Positions 55,457 to 64,000 of a stretch of DNA of 64,000 nucleotides are shown here, piece by piece; the first letter of the stretch is position 1, and each line of letters opens with the position of its first letter. The DNA comes from Galbibacter sp. BG1 (GTDB lineage: Bacteria; Bacteroidota; Bacteroidia; Flavobacteriales; Flavobacteriaceae), in assembly GCF_013391805.1 (NCBI RefSeq), contig NZ_CP058364.1:620501-684500 (forward strand), in the 5' to 3' direction. Made by a program: the position numbers and the translations under genes. The notes beneath the pieces were generated by a model. The model was not told the origin of the DNA, did not search any database, and worked only from the letters and a program-made list of their open reading frames with translations.

Positions 55457-56908
55457 TCAAGCTAAGACTTCTTTTACCACTTCGCCATGCACATCGGTTA
55501 AACGAAATCTTCTTCCTTGATATTTATAGGTTAACCGTTCGTGATCTACCCCCAATAAGTGCATTAAAGTCGCTTGAAAATCGTGCACATGTACAGGCCT
55601 ATCGATTACGTTATAGCCAAAATCATCGGTAGCACCAAGGGTAACCCCTCCTTTAATGCCAGCTCCAGCCATAAAAATGGTAAAGCATTTTGGGTGATGA
55701 TCCCTTCCATAGTTATCGGGCGTTAGTTGCCCTTGCGAGTAATTGGTCCTACCAAATTCTCCTCCCCAAATAACCAAAGTATCTTCAAACATTCCTCGCT
55801 GTTTTAAGTCGGTAATCAATGCCGCAGTCGCTTGGTCTGTATCCTTACATTGTTGTTTTATTGCCGTTGGAAGTCCGCCATGTTGATCCCATCCTTGATG
55901 GTACAATTGTATAAATTTTACATCTTTCTCTGCCAACCTTCTAGCCAGCAAACAATTGGCTGCAAAAGTACCTGGTTTTTTACTGTCTTCACCATAGAGA
56001 TCGTAGATGTAATCTGGTTCATTGTCGGTACTCATAATTTCGGGAACCGATGTTTGCATGCGGTAGGCCATTTCATATTGCGACATTCGCGCCAAAATTT
56101 CTGGATCCCCAATATCTTCATGCGCCATATTTTCAAGCCGCTGTAAATAATCTAATTGTTCCCTTCGGGTTTCGCCAGTTACTCCTGGAGGATTGGTGAG
56201 ATAGAGCACTGGATCTTTTCCCGCCCTAAATTGCACTCCCTGATGTTGGGAAGGTAAAAATCCATTTCCCCATAAACGTGAATAAAGTGGCTGCCCTATT
56301 TTATCTTTGGTAACCAATACCACAAATTCTGGTAGATTTTTATTATCAGAGCCCAAACCATAACTCACCCAAGATCCAATAGAAGGTCTTCCAGGTTGCT
56401 GCGAACCCGTTTGTAAAAATGTAATGGCGGGATCGTGGTTAATGGCTTCTGTGTACATTGATTTAATAAAGCAGATATCATCTACTACTTTTGCGGTATG
56501 TGGCATTAAAGAACTCATCCAGGCACCACTTTCCCCATGTTGCTTAAAGTCGAAAACTGTTCCTGCCATAGGCAAAGAAGATTGCCCAGCAGACATTCCA
56601 GTAAGACGTTGCCCACCAATAACGCTATCGGGCAATTGCTGTCCATTCATTTTCTGTAACAAAGGCTTATAATCAAATAAGTCCAATTGAGACGGGGCTC
56701 CACTTTGAAATAAGTAAATTACCCGTTTCACCTTTGGAGGGAAATGTGTACCCTTTAAAAGATTGTTGGTCATGGAAGGGCTATTTCCCAATAAATTCAT
56801 CGGACTCAGTAAAGAACCGAAACTCAACGCGCCCAGGCCCAGCGAAGTTTTCATTAAGAAATCCCTTCTGGAAAATTTAGTATTATGATGGTGATCGTTA
56901 CAATTCAT
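55457..56908 (-). CDS. DUF1501 protein, Tat-exported
   Basis: This 483-residue protein has a twin-arginine signal (KFSRRDFLMKTSLGLGALSFGS). DUF1501 follows, with RVIYLFQSGAPSQLDLFDYKP, KSMYTEAINHDPAITFLQTG, FIQLYHQGWDQHGGLP, LVIWGGEFGRTNYSQG and GRDHHPKCFTIFMAGAGIKGG. DUF1501 is related to the alkaline phosphatase/sulfatase superfamily, but its reaction is not established. It follows the DUF1553 gene by 10 bases; this pairing is very frequent in Planctomycetes and Verrucomicrobia. Confidence 0.9.
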   Translation of the reverse strand: MNCNDHHHNTKFSRRDFLMKTSLGLGALSFGSLLSPMNLLGNSPSMTNNLLKGTHFPPKVKRVIYLFQSGAPSQLDLFDYKPLLQKMNGQQLPDSVIGGQRLTGMSAGQSSLPMAGTVFDFKQHGESGAWMSSLMPHTAKVVDDICFIKSMYTEAINHDPAITFLQTGSQQPGRPSIGSWVSYGLGSDNKNLPEFVVLVTKDKIGQPLYSRLWGNGFLPSQHQGVQFRAGKDPVLYLTNPPGVTGETRREQLDYLQRLENMAHEDIGDPEILARMSQYEMAYRMQTSVPEIMSTDNEPDYIYDLYGEDSKKPGTFAANCLLARRLAEKDVKFIQLYHQGWDQHGGLPTAIKQQCKDTDQATAALITDLKQRGMFEDTLVIWGGEFGRTNYSQGQLTPDNYGRDHHPKCFTIFMAGAGIKGGVTLGATDDFGYNVIDRPVHVHDFQATLMHLLGVDHERLTYKYQGRRFRLTDVHGEVVKEVLA

Positions 56909-56918
56909 AGACTATTAA

Positions 56919-59900
56919 TTATCTTCTCATAAATGTTTCATCGTGATTGAGAATGGTATTGGAGACAATAGTAAGCGCAGCAGTTTTTTCTTCATCCAAC
57001 GAATTATCGAAGGGTTTTTCTCCTACCTTCAATAAGTCTTTTGTTGCCTTCGGGGTATTTTTAAAATAATCATATTGTTTTCCATACAATTCTTTTAATA
57101 ACTGTAGCTCCTTGCTAGAAGGTTTCCTACTGGTGGCTAAACGAAAAACCATTTCAATTTGATTTTCCACGACGCCCTCTTTCTCTTTCTGAACACGTTC
57201 AGCAAGCACTCGGGAAGCTTCAATAAATTGTTCGTCATTAAGCAATACCAAAGCCTGTAATGGGGTGTTTGTACTCTCCCTTTCTATGGTACAAACATCT
57301 CTGGAAGGAGCATCAAAAGCGGTCATGGCAGGATGTGGAGAAGTTCTTCTTATAAAGGTATACATACTTCTTCTGTAAAGGCTATCGCCCATATCTTCTT
57401 TATAATTTAAAAGTTTATAGGAGAAAGATGACTTTTCAGCCCAAAGGTCTGCTGGCATGTAAGGCTTCACACTCGCCCCACCTACTTGGGTCACTAAGAG
57501 TCCACTTACCGCTAATGCATTATCCCTTATGGCTTCTGCAGACAAGCGATAGGTATTACTTCTTGATAGATAAGTATTCTCTGGATCTTTAAGTGCCATG
57601 GCCTCCGTTGGGGTGGAAATTTGTTGATAGGTATGAGACATTACCATTTTCTTCAAAAGCTTTTTAACGTTCCAATTATTTTCTCGAAAATAGATGGCGA
57701 GCCAGTCCAATAATTCAGGATGTGACGGCAAGTTACCCTGGACACCAAAATCCTGTGGTGTATCTACGAGTCCGCTTCCAAAAACCATTTGCCAATATCT
57801 ATTTACCGCCACCCTTGCCGTTAATGGATTGTTGTCCATAAACAGCCATTTAGCCAAACCAAGCCTATTTTTCGGTAGACTATCTGGAAATGCCGGCAAT
57901 GCACTAAGGGTATTGGCGTTTACTGTTTCTCCGGGCTGGTTGTATTCCCCGCGCTTGTACAAATAAGAAGTTCTTTTTTCTGGCATTTCTTCCATCACCA
58001 TAATCTCCAAGGTAGGGTTCATTACCTCCAGCCATTTCTTCCGCAGCTCTTTGAGGGTATCTTTTACCTCAGCTACTTGCGGCGTTTTTTCTATCCAGTA
58101 TTCTTTTACTAAGGATCTATTCTTACTATTAATCTCCTCAAGGGATGTTCCAGCAAGCACCCTTATTTCCCCTGAAGTCAATTTCCTTTTATAAAAATAA
58201 ATCTCATCCACCATCCCTTTAAAAATCCCATCTTCCCCGGTATATTTACGGTAGCTTTTACCAACCTTTAGGGTTCTGGGTTCAATAATATCGGGCCTTA
58301 TGGTACGGTATGTTTTTATGGATTTATATAATTTGTTGTGAACTATTTCTGAAGAAACTTTACTTCCGTTAATATAGATATCTACATCATCTGCTTTACC
58401 ACTTCCATTATAGGTAAAGGCCACATGATACCACTTCTTCTTCTGTAAAGTGTCTAAGGTCTTTATATGAAAATAATTTTCGGGAAGCGCATGCATTAGG
58501 CGAACGTTTAAACTATTCGTGCTATCCAAATAAAACTCCCATCCTCTCCAATCTCCATTTTTTTCGCCACTGGTACCCATAATTGTTTGAGTCTTCCCTT
58601 TTTTACGCTTGGAAGTGTTTACAAACAGACCCGCAGAAAATTCATCGATAAATTCGAAATTCGGATTGTTCTGTAGGTGTATTTCATCATAATCGCCAGT
58701 TATTTCTATTGCATTTCCCACCACTCCTTTTACAATCTTGCCAGGATTTTCCATGGTTGCATAGGCATTATCATCTATAATATAATTGTTCAAATAGTTG
58801 CCATAAATCGCAATCCCCTTATACTTGGGGTCATTTGGCTTTCGTTTTCGAACATCTTCAAGCGGATAGTAACCAATAAGATCTTCTTTTTTAAAGCTCG
58901 TAGGTATTTCATCCATAAATTGTTCCAAGGAAGCCAATTCTTTTTTTGTAATTGCTAGTTCTTTTTCTTCGGAACGGATTTTCTTTTTAAGGCTATCTGC
59001 TTTTTTTTGTTCCTCTTTTGAAGTTAAGGTTAGTAGCGGACCAAAATTTCCGTCGTCACCTGTCATCCCCAACTCTCGAACATTGTTGAAAAAAGCGGAC
59101 ATCTCGTAATAATCCTTTTGCGAAATAGGGTCGAATTTATGATCGTGGCATTTGGCACAAGCAACGGTTAACCCCAAAAATGCAGTACTGGTAGTCTCTG
59201 CCCTATCGAACACATAAGACAACCGAAATTCTTCATCAATAACACCTCCTTCTCCCGTCATGGGAGTGTTTCTGTTAAATGCAGTCGCTAAAATTTGATC
59301 CCTGCTTGGGTTTGGTAATAGATCCCCGGCCAATTGCCAAGTAACAAATTGGTCGTAGGGCATATTATCCTTAAAAGCATTAATTACCCAATCGCGCCAA
59401 GGCCACATGCTTCTCCAACCGTCTGCATGCAGGCCATGGGAATCTGCATACCGTGATAGATCCAACCAATCTAAAGTAAGCTTCTCGGCATTGGCATTGG
59501 ATGACAGATACTTGTCTACCATTTTTTCATACGCATCTGGGCTCTCATCATTTAAAAATAAATCGAGCTCTTCCAATGTGGGTGGGAGTCCGGTTAAATC
59601 TAAAGCCAGTCTTCGCAGCAATTGTTCTTTTGGTGCTTTCGGAGAAAAATTATATCCTTTTTGCCTTAGTTTATCGTAAACAAATTCATCTATTTCATTG
59701 TTTATTAAAGGATTTTCTTCATCTAATTTTGGAGTCCCTTTATTCTCTGGCGGAATAAATGCCCAATGCTTCTTCCATTCGGCGCCTTGCTCGACCCATT
59801 TTAATATCAATGCCTTTTCGCGTGCCGATAACTTTAAATGGGATTCTGGAGGCGGCATCATTAGTTCTTCATCATCACTTAAAATACGGGCAATAACTTC

Positions 59901-60233
59901 ACTCTGGTATGGACTACCACTTTTAAATGCTTTGTTTCCACTCTCCAATTTCCTAAACATGCCTTCCTTTACATCCAACCGTAAACCCGCCTTTCTAGTA
60001 TTTTCGTCTGGGCCGTGGCAATTGAAGCAACGATCGGACAAAATTGGCTTGACATGAAAATTGTAATCAACTTGTTCTGGCAAGTCTTCATAAGCCACTT
60101 GAACCTCTTTAGGTACATCTACAGAGCAAGCCACAAAGTTGACGGAAAGTGCCATTAACAAAATAGCAAATACCAACCTTTTTAAAATTCGAGACCCTAT
60201 GGAAAAATGGAATAGCATATTGTTATAATTCAA
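56919..60233 (-). CDS. PSCyt1-DUF1549-LamG-DUF1553 secreted cytochrome-type protein
   Basis: This 1104-residue protein has an N-terminal hydrophobic signal ending in a lipobox-like VNFVACS. Then come a planctomycete cytochrome c domain with heme motif CFNCH (69-73) and DUF1549 (NEIDEFVYDKLRQKGY; LLRRLALDLTGLPPT) with a second CxxCH, CAKCHDHKFDP (359-363). A laminin-G/concanavalin-like domain (about 455-690) and DUF1553 (AVNRYWQMVFGSGLVDTPQDFG; SRDVCTIERESTNTPLQALVLLND) follow. The family is abundant in Planctomycetes and uncharacterised. The LamG domain suggests carbohydrate binding. It is the first gene of the five-gene operon. Confidence 0.9.
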   Translation of the reverse strand: MNYNNMLFHFSIGSRILKRLVFAILLMALSVNFVACSVDVPKEVQVAYEDLPEQVDYNFHVKPILSDRCFNCHGPDENTRKAGLRLDVKEGMFRKLESGNKAFKSGSPYQSEVIARILSDDEELMMPPPESHLKLSAREKALILKWVEQGAEWKKHWAFIPPENKGTPKLDEENPLINNEIDEFVYDKLRQKGYNFSPKAPKEQLLRRLALDLTGLPPTLEELDLFLNDESPDAYEKMVDKYLSSNANAEKLTLDWLDLSRYADSHGLHADGWRSMWPWRDWVINAFKDNMPYDQFVTWQLAGDLLPNPSRDQILATAFNRNTPMTGEGGVIDEEFRLSYVFDRAETTSTAFLGLTVACAKCHDHKFDPISQKDYYEMSAFFNNVRELGMTGDDGNFGPLLTLTSKEEQKKADSLKKKIRSEEKELAITKKELASLEQFMDEIPTSFKKEDLIGYYPLEDVRKRKPNDPKYKGIAIYGNYLNNYIIDDNAYATMENPGKIVKGVVGNAIEITGDYDEIHLQNNPNFEFIDEFSAGLFVNTSKRKKGKTQTIMGTSGEKNGDWRGWEFYLDSTNSLNVRLMHALPENYFHIKTLDTLQKKKWYHVAFTYNGSGKADDVDIYINGSKVSSEIVHNKLYKSIKTYRTIRPDIIEPRTLKVGKSYRKYTGEDGIFKGMVDEIYFYKRKLTSGEIRVLAGTSLEEINSKNRSLVKEYWIEKTPQVAEVKDTLKELRKKWLEVMNPTLEIMVMEEMPEKRTSYLYKRGEYNQPGETVNANTLSALPAFPDSLPKNRLGLAKWLFMDNNPLTARVAVNRYWQMVFGSGLVDTPQDFGVQGNLPSHPELLDWLAIYFRENNWNVKKLLKKMVMSHTYQQISTPTEAMALKDPENTYLSRSNTYRLSAEAIRDNALAVSGLLVTQVGGASVKPYMPADLWAEKSSFSYKLLNYKEDMGDSLYRRSMYTFIRRTSPHPAMTAFDAPSRDVCTIERESTNTPLQALVLLNDEQFIEASRVLAERVQKEKEGVVENQIEMVFRLATSRKPSSKELQLLKELYGKQYDYFKNTPKATKDLLKVGEKPFDNSLDEEKTAALTIVSNTILNHDETFMRR

Positions 60234-60399
60234 CCAATAAATATAATTAATACAACAATAAAAATAGACTTAAATTAACATTACCTTAATTAATTTACTT
60301 TTATAGTAAGAATTTGATAAAATAATAACACCTTTTACTATACTCACACTTTTAAATTTTCATCCTGATGCCAGGTTCTGTACTAAACTCAATTTTACC

Positions 60400-60407
60400 T
60401 AACTTTG
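60400..60407 (+). promoter_or_regulatory. -7 promoter box of purE
   Basis: TAACTTTG matches TAnnTTTG and lies 18 bases before the ATG at 60426. It overlaps the alternative start at 60405, which is therefore unlikely to be used. No clear TTTG at the expected distance. Confidence 0.5.
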
Positions 60408-60425
60408 CTTTTTAAAATTAAAAAT

Positions 60426-60911
60426 ATGGCAAAAGTAGCTGTTATTATGGGGAGCACTAGTGATCTTCCCGTTATGCAAGACGCAATAGATGTACTTAAC
60501 GAATTGGGAATTGAGGTAAGCGTGGATATTGTTTCTGCACATCGAACCCCAGAAAAAATGTATGAATTTGGTAAGAACGCACATAAAAATGGTATTTCGG
60601 CAATAATAGCCGGCGCAGGAGGTGCAGCACATTTACCTGGAATGGTAGCCTCTTTATCTCCATTGCCTGTAATTGGTGTACCAGTAAAAAGCAGTAATTC
60701 CATAGATGGTTGGGATTCTGTTCTATCCATCCTTCAAATGCCAGGAGGCGTTCCCGTTGCAACGGTAGCACTTAATGGCGCTAAAAACGCAGGGATTTTG
60801 GCAGCTCAAATTATAGGCTCATCCAACGAAGAGGTGTTAAACAGAATAATTGCTTATAAAGAATCGCTTAAAGAAAAAGTGATTAAGGGAGCTGCTGAAA
60901 TAAAAAAATAG
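60426..60911 (+). CDS. purE: N5-carboxyaminoimidazole ribonucleotide mutase (PurE)
   Basis: PurE (161 residues) converts N5-CAIR, the PurK product, to CAIR. Typical segments are MAKVAVIMGSTSDLPVMQDA, VSAHRTPEKMYEF with the active-site histidine, IIAGAGGAAHLPGMVAS and DSVLSILQMPGGVPVATVA. The start was moved seven codons downstream of the longest frame, because the promoter box covers the first candidate and MAKVAVIMGS is the family start. Its stop codon lies within a terminator hairpin. Confidence 0.97.
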   Translation: MAKVAVIMGSTSDLPVMQDAIDVLNELGIEVSVDIVSAHRTPEKMYEFGKNAHKNGISAIIAGAGGAAHLPGMVASLSPLPVIGVPVKSSNSIDGWDSVLSILQMPGGVPVATVALNGAKNAGILAAQIIGSSNEEVLNRIIAYKESLKEKVIKGAAEIKK

Positions 60912-60935
60912 GTCCTGGGGAGGAACCTATTTTTT
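60903..60935 (+). terminator. Terminator overlapping the purE stop codon
   Basis: AAAAAATAGGT and ACCTATTTTTT form a perfect 11-base-pair stem around 11 bases. The TAG stop of purE is part of the left arm, and the right arm ends in six T. purE is thus separated from the peptidase gene downstream. Confidence 0.85.
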
Positions 60936-61262
60936 CTATAATCCTAAATTTGAGGGTTTAGGTTATCCACACAGCTAATTCATATAGTAGGTCTGGTGTA
61001 TATTTTAAAGTGTTATTTTTTTCTTTACACCCTCACTTACGCAGCTATTACTAACCTGGTTTTACTTCCTTTTAGTTATTTTTAAGAAAATCGTTTTTAC
61101 GTTGTGTTTTTACGATAAACGGAAGAATATTTCTCAAATAAGCTAAAATCCATTACTAAATGCGGGTAAATAATTGTTTCAGGTTAATCAATTCTTAAAA
61201 CTTTGGGGCAACCCGTATAAGTTTATTACTTTGTAATTCATTGAAATTTTAAAAAAATAAAA
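60912..61262. other. Intergenic region between purE and the M3 peptidase gene
   Basis: These 351 bases hold no gene. They contain most of the purE terminator, a single TTATCCACA (60963-60971, a DnaA-box match standing alone) and the promoter candidate at 61202-61233. Nothing else was recognised. Confidence 0.6.
61202..61233 (+). promoter_or_regulatory. Promoter candidate of the M3 peptidase gene
   Basis: TTTG (61202-61205) is followed after 20 bases by TTACTTTG (61226-61233), seven of eight matches to TAnnTTTG. The start codon is 29 bases further on. Spacing and position fit a Bacteroidota promoter. Confidence 0.5.
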
Positions 61263-63302
61263 ATGGCAAATTTGCTTAATCATACATTTACAACACCTTA
61301 TCAAACCGCTCCTTTTTCAGCAATAAAAAATGAAGACTTTCTTCCGGCAATCAAGGAAGAAATTTCAAAAACCAAAAAGGAAATTAACAGTATTACGGAA
61401 AACCAAGAACCTCCTTCTTTCGAAAACACGATTGAAGCCTTAGAGTTTTCTGGAGCACAATTGGATAGGGTGACTTCTATTTTCTTTAATCTGAACAGTG
61501 CGGAGACCAATGATGAAATCCAAAAATTGGCACAGGAGATTTCGCCACTTTTGTCGGAGTTCGGGAATGATATCCGCTTAAACGAAGCGCTTTTTAAACG
61601 CGTAAAAACTGTTTGGGATAAACGGGAATCCTTATCTCTCAACAGGGAACAAACCATGCTATTGGAAAAAACCTATAAAAGTTTTTCTAGAAATGGCGCT
61701 AACCTTCCCCAAGACAAAAAAGCCACCCTTCGGGAAATTGACAAAGAGTTATCCCAGCTAAGTTTAAAATTCGGGGAAAATGTATTGGCAGAAACCAACG
61801 CTTTCGAAATGCATATTACCAATGAAGCCGATCTAAAAGGGCTTCCCGAAAGCGCCTTGGAAGCAGCCGCCGACGAGGCTAAATCCCGCGATAAAGAAGG
61901 TTGGGTTTTTACACTTAACTACCCCAGTTATATCCCGTTTATGACTTATGCTGAAAACAGGGATTTAAGAAAAAAAATGTCTTTAGCTTTTGGAAGCAAA
62001 GCTTTTCAAGGCAACCAACATGACAATCGAGAGAACGTAAAACAAATTGTTCGCCTGCGTCAACAAAGAGCCGAGTTGTTGGGTTACCAAACCCATGCCC
62101 ATTTTATTCTTGAAGAGCGTATGGCCAAAACCCCCGAAAAAGTAAATACTTTCTTGGAAGAATTGCTGGAAAAGGCAAAGCCAGCAGCTGTAAGGGAATT
62201 TCAACAACTGGAAAGTTTTGCCAAGAAAGAGGATAATCTCGAAAAATTACAAAAATGGGACAGTGCGTTCTATACAGAAAAATTAAAACAAAAACTGTTT
62301 AATCTCGATGACGAAAAACTAAAGCCATATTTTAAACTGGAAAATGTTATCGATGGGGTTTTTACGATCGCCAAAAGGTTATATGGATTACAGTTTGAAG
62401 AAACCAAGGAAATCGACACCTACCACAAAGATGTTAAAACGTATAAGGTCTTAGATGAAGCCAATGAGCTTACTGCCATATTTTACGCAGATTTTCATCC
62501 CCGTCCTGGGAAAAGAAATGGGGCTTGGATGACTGTCTACAAACCCCAGTATGTAAAAAACAGTGAAAATTCGCGTCCGCATATTTCCATAGTTTGCAAT
62601 TTTACAAAACCTACAGCCTCGAAACCTTCGTTGCTAACCTTTAACGAGGTAACCACTCTGTTTCATGAATTTGGTCATGCGCTGCATGGAATGCTTGCCA
62701 ATACCACTTACCCAAGTTTAAGCGGTACCAGTGTGTATTGGGATTTTGTGGAATTGCCCAGCCAAGTTTTAGAAAATTGGTGTTATGAAAAAGAGGCTCT
62801 CGAGCTTTTTGCAAAACACTACGAAACCAACGAGGTAATCCCAATGGAGTATGTCGAGAAGATAATAGAATCGGCTACTTTTATGGAAGGGATGCAAACC
62901 CTACGCCAATTAAGTTTTGGTATGTTAGATATGAGCTGGCATGGAGTAGACCCAACGTATATTGAAGATGTGAAAGCTCACGAAGATGAAGTTTTTGAGG
63001 CAACCAGCCTATACCCGGAAACACCGGAAACTTGTATGAGTACAGCTTTCTCCCATATTTTTCAAGGAGGATATTCTGCTGGTTATTACAGTTATAAATG
63101 GGCAGAAGTACTCGATGCAGATGCTTTTGAGTTTTTTAAGGAACAAGGTATTTTTAGCAAAGAAGTGGCTACAAAATTCAAAGACAACATCCTGACGCAA
63201 GGCGGAACCGAGAACCCTATGGAGCTGTACAAAAGATTTAGAGGTAAAGAACCACAGCCCGACGCGTTACTTAGAAGGGCCGGACTTATAGAAAAGAAAT
63301 AA
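61263..63302 (+). CDS. M3 family metallopeptidase (oligopeptidase A/Dcp type)
   Basis: This 679-residue zinc peptidase of family M3 degrades short peptides. It has no signal peptide (starts MANLLNHTFTTPYQTAPFSAI), so it should act in the cytoplasm. The zinc motif HEFGH is at residues 468-472 (TTLFHEFGHALHGML), with downstream GTSVYWDFVELPSQVLENW and the substrate-binding FSHIFQGGYSAGYYSYKWAEVLDADAF. Whether it is an endo-oligopeptidase or a dipeptidyl carboxypeptidase cannot be settled from sequence. The GSCFA gene follows three bases later. Confidence 0.94.
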   Translation: MANLLNHTFTTPYQTAPFSAIKNEDFLPAIKEEISKTKKEINSITENQEPPSFENTIEALEFSGAQLDRVTSIFFNLNSAETNDEIQKLAQEISPLLSEFGNDIRLNEALFKRVKTVWDKRESLSLNREQTMLLEKTYKSFSRNGANLPQDKKATLREIDKELSQLSLKFGENVLAETNAFEMHITNEADLKGLPESALEAAADEAKSRDKEGWVFTLNYPSYIPFMTYAENRDLRKKMSLAFGSKAFQGNQHDNRENVKQIVRLRQQRAELLGYQTHAHFILEERMAKTPEKVNTFLEELLEKAKPAAVREFQQLESFAKKEDNLEKLQKWDSAFYTEKLKQKLFNLDDEKLKPYFKLENVIDGVFTIAKRLYGLQFEETKEIDTYHKDVKTYKVLDEANELTAIFYADFHPRPGKRNGAWMTVYKPQYVKNSENSRPHISIVCNFTKPTASKPSLLTFNEVTTLFHEFGHALHGMLANTTYPSLSGTSVYWDFVELPSQVLENWCYEKEALELFAKHYETNEVIPMEYVEKIIESATFMEGMQTLRQLSFGMLDMSWHGVDPTYIEDVKAHEDEVFEATSLYPETPETCMSTAFSHIFQGGYSAGYYSYKWAEVLDADAFEFFKEQGIFSKEVATKFKDNILTQGGTENPMELYKRFRGKEPQPDALLRRAGLIEKK

Positions 63303-63305
63303 AAA

Positions 63306-64000
63306 ATGAAATTACAAACACAAATCCCATTAAAATCGCAACCAAATTCCATCAAATACGAGTCGGATGTTTTTTTAATGGGATCTTGTTTTGTAGAAAA
63401 CATTGGCGAAAAGCTCCATTTTTATAAGTTTAAGGCTGAAGTAAATCCATTTGGAATTATATTTCACCCTCAAGCCATTGAAACCTTGTTACAACGAGTG
63501 ATCTCAGAAAAGGCATATACCGAGAAAGATATTTTTTTTTGGAACGAACGCTGGCATTGTTTTGAAGTACATTCTAACTTAAGCAATGTTTCTAAAGAAG
63601 AAATACTAAAAAACCTCAACCAAACTTTAAAAAACACCAAACGTTGCGTCATTAATTCATCTCACTTAATTTTCACCTTGGGAACAGCTTGGGGCTATGA
63701 ATTAAAAGAAACTGGCCATTGGGTCGCCAATTGCCATAAAGTACCCCAAAAAGCCTTTCAAAAGAAAATAGCCAGTGTTCCAAGCATAGAGAAATCCATC
63801 AACCAAATGCTGGAGCTAACAAAAAAGTTAAATCCAGACGCCACGGTAATTTTCACCGTTTCCCCAGTCCGCCATATTAAAGATGGTTTTGTGGAAAACC
63901 AACGCAGCAAAGCACATTTAATTTCAGCCGTTCAAAATGTTCTTGAGAAAGAGAAAGAACTAAATGCCCATTATTTCCCTTCCTACGAACTTATGATGGA
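63306..64000 (+). CDS. GSCFA domain protein, partial
   Basis: The frame is open from ATG at 63306 to the window edge, so at least 231 residues are present and the C-terminus is missing. The name-giving motif is visible in VFLMGSCFVENIGEKLHFYKF. Other conserved parts are VNPFGIIFHPQAIETLL, LIFTLGTAWGYELKETG and ATVIFTVSPVRHIKDGFVENQRSK. The family belongs to the SGNH/GDSL hydrolase-like group, and its substrate is unknown. It probably forms an operon with the M3 peptidase three bases upstream. Confidence 0.9.
   Translation, partial: MKLQTQIPLKSQPNSIKYESDVFLMGSCFVENIGEKLHFYKFKAEVNPFGIIFHPQAIETLLQRVISEKAYTEKDIFFWNERWHCFEVHSNLSNVSKEEILKNLNQTLKNTKRCVINSSHLIFTLGTAWGYELKETGHWVANCHKVPQKAFQKKIASVPSIEKSINQMLELTKKLNPDATVIFTVSPVRHIKDGFVENQRSKAHLISAVQNVLEKEKELNAHYFPSYELMM

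Noticed and set aside
60963-60971. TTATCCACA, a perfect DnaA-box match downstream of purE
   Set aside because: It stands alone, with no cluster of boxes, AT-rich unwinding region or dnaA/gyrase neighbours, so it is not evidence for an origin.
1-64000. CRISPR arrays, tRNA or rRNA genes, insertion sequences, prophage genes, toxin-antitoxin or known defence systems
   Set aside because: None was recognised on either strand; the only tandem repeats are the coding repeats of the T9SS cargo gene.

Overview
The window is AT-rich bacterial DNA from the phylum Bacteroidota, almost certainly family Flavobacteriaceae. The signs are the str/S10/spc ribosomal gene order with rpsJ after fusA and no tuf, tandem SusC/SusD pairs, type IX secretion (T9SS) cargo with PorP/SprF and OmpA partners, a GSCFA protein, no Shine-Dalgarno-like starts, and Bacteroidota promoters of the TTTG / TAnnTTTG type. 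The genus cannot be fixed from sequence alone. No rRNA, tRNA, CRISPR array, insertion sequence or phage gene was recognised.

Layout. (1) 1-12150, minus strand: one long translation operon, rpsL-rpsG-fusA-rpsJ, then a 219-base spacer with a terminator-like hairpin, then rplC through rplO (cut by the window edge). (2) 12151-27788, plus strand: three tandem SusC/SusD outer-membrane uptake pairs. Pair 1 and pair 3 are intact. Pair 2 carries one frameshift and three in-frame TAA codons but is otherwise complete. All three susC genes share a leader and a small hairpin inside the signal-peptide codons. No glycanase, peptidase or regulator accompanies them. (3) 27871-36738: rlmB, a rhomboid protease and rarA, followed by a six-gene minus-strand operon from radC to a predicted secreted protein, ending at a strong terminator. 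(4) 36986-44422: a DUF1569 protein, then a T9SS module made of a 1175-residue repeat-rich type B cargo protein, a PorP/SprF barrel and an OmpA/PD40 protein. (5) 44523-49717, minus strand: mpl, a TPR protein, a DUF4136 lipoprotein, obgE, adk, hpt. (6) 49982-64000: purK, purE, an M3 peptidase and a GSCFA protein on the plus strand, interrupted by a 9-kb minus-strand operon (51177-60233). That operon encodes a PSCyt1-DUF1549-LamG-DUF1553 cytochrome, a DUF1501 protein, a beta-propeller, a DUF2231-cytochrome-LRR membrane protein and a Cys-type sulfatase.

How it fits together. Most of the window is core housekeeping: translation, ribosome assembly, cell-wall recycling and purine synthesis. The accessory parts are three: the susCD array for nutrient import, the T9SS cargo module for surface display, and the planctomycete-style sulfatase/cytochrome operon, which looks like an island placed between purK and purE. 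The last is the best candidate for an undescribed system: its gene families are recognisable but their joint biochemistry is not established.

Limits: all family assignments are by reading sequence motifs from memory, with no database search. Promoter and terminator calls are pattern matches. Start codons were moved from the longest reading frame where promoter position, overlap or family N-terminus argued for it (rplD, rlmB, rarA, mpl, the TPR gene, purE).
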